Shown here in pieces: positions 61,014 through 64,000 of a stretch of DNA of 64,000 nt. Each line of letters begins with the position of its first letter. Within the stretch, counting starts at the first letter, position 1. A program made the position numbers and the translations under genes. The notes beneath the pieces were generated by a model, which saw nothing but the letters and a program-made list of their open reading frames with translations, did no database searches and was not told the origin of the DNA. This stretch comes from DASSNR01 sp036278935 (GTDB taxonomy: Bacteria; Gemmatimonadota; Gemmatimonadetes; Gemmatimonadales; Gemmatimonadaceae): assembly GCA_036278935.1 (NCBI GenBank), contig DASUKA010000005.1:1-64000 (forward strand), given 5' to 3'.

Positions 61014-61906
61014 TGGCTGATGTATCGCCTCTCGCGCTCGGTGAGATGGTGCAGGTACGCCCCGTATTCGGTTCGCTCCAGCCCGCAGGCGAGTCGCTCG
61101 AGTTGGGCGCTGTCGATGAGGCCGCGCCGGTACGCAATCTCCTCCGGGCAGGCGATCTTCAGCCCCTGCCGCCGCTCGATGGTCGCCACGAAGTTCGACG
61201 CTTCGAGCAGTGAATCGTGCGTGCCGGTGTCGAGCCACGCTACACCGCGCCCGAGCAGCTCGACGTCAAGTCGCTCTTCGGCCAGATAGGCTTGGTTGAC
61301 CGACGTGATCTCCAGCTCACCGCGTGCCGACGGCCGAATTTGCCGGGCGATATCACACACCCGGGTGTCGTAGAAGTACAGACCGGTAACCGCATAGGAT
61401 GAGCGCGGGCGCGGTGGCTTCTCCTCGATACTCAGCACACGCCCCGTATCATCGAACTCGACCACGCCGTAGCGCTCAGGATCCTTGACATAGTACGCGA
61501 ACAGGCATGCACCCGTCTCCGACCGTTGCGCCGCCGTGACCAGCAGGTGACCGAGCCCCTCGCCATAGAAGATGTTATCGCCGAGGATGAGGGCAGCTGA
61601 TGCACCGTCAAGAAACGATTCGCCGATCAGGAATGCCTCGGCAAGGCCGCGGGGCTCCGGCTGCACAGCGTACTGTAACGAGATGCCCCATTGGCCGCCG
61701 TCACCGAGCAGTTGCCGGAAGAGCGTTTGCTCCTCCGGCCGCGTGATGATCAGGATTTCGGTGATCCCCACGAGCATCAGCGTGCTCAGGGGATAGTAGA
61801 CCATCGGTTTATCGTACACCGGCATGAGCTGCTTACTGATGGAACGCGTGACCGGGTGGAGCCGCGTGCTGAGACCGCCGGCGAGGATGATGCCACGCCG
61901 GGTCAC
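61010..61906 (-). CDS. rfbA: Glucose-1-phosphate thymidylyltransferase
   Basis: 298 aa, normal length. GIILAGGLSTRLHPVTRSISKQLMPVYDKPMVYYPLS is the nucleotidyl-binding signature; LGDNIFYGEGLGHLL, GVVEFDDTGRVLSIEEKP and WLDTGTHDSLLEAS are characteristic of RmlA. Makes dTDP-glucose from dTTP and glucose-1-phosphate. ATGA overlaps on both sides show tight translational coupling with rfbB and the aminotransferase gene. Confidence 0.97.
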   Translation of the reverse strand: MTRRGIILAGGLSTRLHPVTRSISKQLMPVYDKPMVYYPLSTLMLVGITEILIITRPEEQTLFRQLLGDGGQWGISLQYAVQPEPRGLAEAFLIGESFLDGASAALILGDNIFYGEGLGHLLVTAAQRSETGACLFAYYVKDPERYGVVEFDDTGRVLSIEEKPPRPRSSYAVTGLYFYDTRVCDIARQIRPSARGELEITSVNQAYLAEERLDVELLGRGVAWLDTGTHDSLLEASNFVATIERRQGLKIACPEEIAYRRGLIDSAQLERLACGLERTEYGAYLHHLTERERRYISQ

Positions 61907-62997
61907 GTGAGCACTCCGAGACGTTCAAGCCGATACGTCCCATCCCGAACACGGCTACACCAATCGGGGTTATCGAGATACCACCGCACTGTACGCCGGA
62001 GCCCGGATTCGAAGCTCTCCTGCGGTCGCCAGCCAAGCTCCCGGTCGATCTTCGCGGCATCGATGGCATAGCGACGATCATGGCCGGGGCGATCGCCGAC
62101 GAAGGTGATCAGTTCGGCATATGGTCGGCCGCCACGCCGGGGGCGTAGCTGATCGAGCAGGTCACAGATGGTTCGCACGACTTCGATGTTCGTCTTCTCG
62201 GTATGGCCGCCGATGTTGTACGTCTCACCAACCCGACCCTTCTCCAATACGAGGCGTAGCGCCCGGCAATGATCTTCCACATAGAGCCAGTCGCGCACGT
62301 TCAGGCCATCGCCGTAGACCGGTAGCGGGCGCTCCTCGAGAGCTGTGAGAATCATCAACGGGATCAACTTCTCGGGGAACTGGAAGGGACCGTAATTGTT
62401 CGAGCAGTTCGTCACGAGTGTCGGCACGCCGTACGTGTGATGCCAGGCACGCACCAAGTGATCGGACGCCGCTTTCGTTGCGGAATATGGTGAACTGGGC
62501 CGGTATGGTGTATCCTCGGCAAAAGCGCCAGCCGATCCGAGCGAACCGAAGACCTCATCCGTCGAAACGTGGTGAAAGCGGAAGGCAACTCGTGCCGCAT
62601 CGGGCAAGCCCGACCAATACTCGCGTGTCGCTTCCAGCAACGTATAGGTTCCAAGGACGTTCGTCCGAAGGAAATCAGCCGGCCCATCGATGGAGCGATC
62701 TACATGCGATTCGGCGGCGAGATGAATCACCGCCTCTGGACGATGGAGCTGCAGGATTCGCCGTATCGCCGTTGGGTCGGCGATGTCCGCCCGTTCGAAA
62801 CGGTACCGAGGAGAATCGTCTACATCAGCCAGCGATTCCCGATTCCCTGCGTACGTCAATTTGTCGACGTTGACGACGGTGCAATGGGTTTCAGAAATGA
62901 GCTGGCGAACCAGGGTATTGCCGATGAAACCGGCGCCTCCAGTGACCAGAATCGTCTTCCCGAGTTGCTCCCGCTCACCGTGCGGCTGCATTCGCAC
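61903..62997 (-). CDS. rfbB: dTDP-glucose 4,6-dehydratase
   Basis: 364 aa. Extended SDR: NAD motif TGGAGFIG, FHHVSTDEVFGSLG, the YxxxK active site in YSATKAASDHLVRAW, and NNYGPFQFPEKLIPLMI. Converts dTDP-glucose to dTDP-4-keto-6-deoxyglucose. First gene of the minus-strand polysaccharide operon. rfbC and rfbD (rhamnose branch) are not present in the window. Confidence 0.97.
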   Translation of the reverse strand: MRMQPHGEREQLGKTILVTGGAGFIGNTLVRQLISETHCTVVNVDKLTYAGNRESLADVDDSPRYRFERADIADPTAIRRILQLHRPEAVIHLAAESHVDRSIDGPADFLRTNVLGTYTLLEATREYWSGLPDAARVAFRFHHVSTDEVFGSLGSAGAFAEDTPYRPSSPYSATKAASDHLVRAWHHTYGVPTLVTNCSNNYGPFQFPEKLIPLMILTALEERPLPVYGDGLNVRDWLYVEDHCRALRLVLEKGRVGETYNIGGHTEKTNIEVVRTICDLLDQLRPRRGGRPYAELITFVGDRPGHDRRYAIDAAKIDRELGWRPQESFESGLRRTVRWYLDNPDWCSRVRDGTYRLERLGVLT

Positions 62998-63512
62998 TCC
63001 TTAACGCCCGAACCGATTGCGCGTTGTGAGCTCTGGCGGCGAACCAAACCCCACAGCACACGAGGCGCCGGCGCATCCTCATGGCATCGCGTCCTTCAAA
63101 ACGACGATGGTAACCATCTACAGCAACTCCGCGCAAGGACGTATCGACCTCTTCGAGCGAGGCAGCGCTCACCCCTGTGAAAATAGCTGACGCGGCGGGG
63201 TGACTACAGAACGGCGCCGATGTGAAGGCGACCGGCGCCATGTGGCGCTGCCCGGCAAGCACGATAGCACAACGTACGCATCTCCACGGGAACGAGCGCA
63301 GCGCCGCTTCGCCGAGTTCCGGATGCGCACCCCCCGGTGCGATAGTATCTTGTACAGGGTGGACCCATTGCTCCATCTCCTGCCGAGGTCTTCCGCACAC
63401 GCTCGCATGATCGGCTGCGTGCCGTGGCTCTCCAGTCCCCCACCACGATCCGGGCACGTGTAGCCGAGTCGCTACCACGCCCCCTGCCTCCTCCCGCTTC
63501 GCGATACGCGCT
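62998..63512. other. Region between the polysaccharide operon and the right-edge gene, no gene seen
   Basis: About 515 bp with long but unrecognisable frames on both strands. It must hold the rfbB promoter (minus) and a promoter for the gene at 63513; I find no convincing boxes. Confidence 0.55.
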
Positions 63513-64000
63513 GTGCAACGAACTCTTTGCGCCCCCCTGGTGGGGCTCCTCCTTGCTATTGGCGCCAGCGCCTCCGCCCACGCCCAGAGTCCGGCGCAAT
63601 TTCCCCCCACCCCCGCCTTCGCCTCCCCCTTTCTCCCCGCCAACCACTGGGCCGTCCAGGCCGTGCGCCGCCTGAACGCCCTGGGCCTCACCGACCGCCG
63701 CTTCGGCTGGCTCGAAGGCTCCCTCTCCCGCCGTGAGGTCGGCGCGGCCCTCCAGAGCGCGGTCCGCACCGCGCAGCGTACCCGGCCCGAGTTCGCCGCG
63801 CTCACCCTGGGGTACTGGCAGCGCTTCCTCGACGAATTCCCCGTGACCGCCGACGCACTGGTCCGCCGCACCATTCCCACCACACAGGCGGAAGGATGGT
63901 TCACGCTCGGATACGCCCGGGAAACCGGGCACCTCCTTCCCGTTCGCTCTCGTGACAATTCGCGCGACAATGTCGATCCGCCCACCCCACTCGGCACGCG
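63513..64000 (+). CDS. Secreted protein, possibly capsule-assembly Wzi-like outer-membrane protein (N-terminal part)
   Basis: Open from GTG at 63513 through the window end (162 codons). Signal peptide: MQRTLCAPLVGLLLAIGA then SASAHAQ, with cleavage after AHA. The mature start has ANHWAVQAVRRLNALGLTDRR and GSLSRREVGAAL, a layout like a surface-layer-homology motif or the N-terminal part of Wzi-like beta-barrels. The gene continues beyond the window. Its position beside a Wzx/Wzy locus would suit a polysaccharide surface-attachment protein, but this is weak. Alternative: unrelated OM beta-barrel. Confidence 0.6.
   Translation, partial: MQRTLCAPLVGLLLAIGASASAHAQSPAQFPPTPAFASPFLPANHWAVQAVRRLNALGLTDRRFGWLEGSLSRREVGAALQSAVRTAQRTRPEFAALTLGYWQRFLDEFPVTADALVRRTIPTTQAEGWFTLGYARETGHLLPVRSRDNSRDNVDPPTPLGT

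Noticed and set aside
62975..63997. 340-codon minus-strand frame at the right edge
   Set aside because: Arg/Ala/Gly-rich shadow; the plus strand has a clear signal peptide from 63513.

Overview
High-GC bacterial chromosome segment. Gene content (outer-membrane/TonB-type lipoproteins, M16 protease pair, ECF sigma/anti-sigma, Fis-type sigma-54 regulator, Wzx/Wzy polysaccharide locus) and general protein style fit a Gram-negative soil or freshwater lineage; Gemmatimonadota is my best guess, but this is inference from style and not from a marker gene.

Layout. (1) 1-2535: the left edge carries a co-directional E2-like / JAB (JAMM) / E1-like (ThiF) triad, preceded by the last 42 codons of a further gene ending in Gly. 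This is a bacterial ubiquitin-like conjugation cassette. It lies on the 3' side of a tRNA-Phe gene (2961-3033, minus), a classic integration position. (2) 3226-38125: mostly housekeeping and envelope genes: double-cupredoxin lipoprotein, rhomboid protease, ddl, TonB-domain lipoprotein, cystathionine beta-synthase, penicillin acylase, an aquaporin with altered NPA boxes, class C beta-lactamase-type hydrolase, sirtuin, glucose-dehydrogenase-like ADH, PPC-domain protein, mutS, aldo/keto reductase, slipin, SPOR/TPR protein, holA, an ECF sigma factor with zf-HC2 anti-sigma, a TPR lipoprotein, a haem-type membrane reductase, an operon of solute-binding lipoprotein + histidine kinase + NtrC-type regulator, a Nudix hydrolase and an M16 peptidase pair. 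(3) 38367-46568: a tetrahydromethanopterin (H4MPT) C1-transfer cluster: fae, mtdB, a DUF1464 kinase-like protein, an ATP-grasp protein, fhcB, fhcA and fhcD. It would take formaldehyde through methylene-H4MPT and end at formate; mch and fhcC are not in the window. (4) 47275-62997: an exopolysaccharide locus. rfbB-rfbA-two DegT aminotransferases-acyltransferase make an N-acylated dTDP-amino sugar; Wzx flippase, four glycosyltransferases, Wzz and a Wzy-like polymerase read on the minus strand, and a convergent WbaP/WcaJ-type initiating transferase reads on the plus strand. (5) 63513-64000: the start of a secreted/outer-membrane protein that runs off the edge.

The most striking non-gene feature is a family of modular intergenic inverted repeats (purine-rich arm GAGAGGAGAAAGG..., inner modules, complementary pyrimidine arm) seen at about ten places between 4.8 and 41.4 kb. 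At four loci the repeat is read as protein: the MutS linker, the tails at the M16 gene junction, the penicillin acylase N-terminus and the ATP-grasp N-terminus. A second, REP-like palindrome (GGTCAGGTCTTG core) occurs at 26.9 kb and, in frame, inside the ATP-grasp gene.
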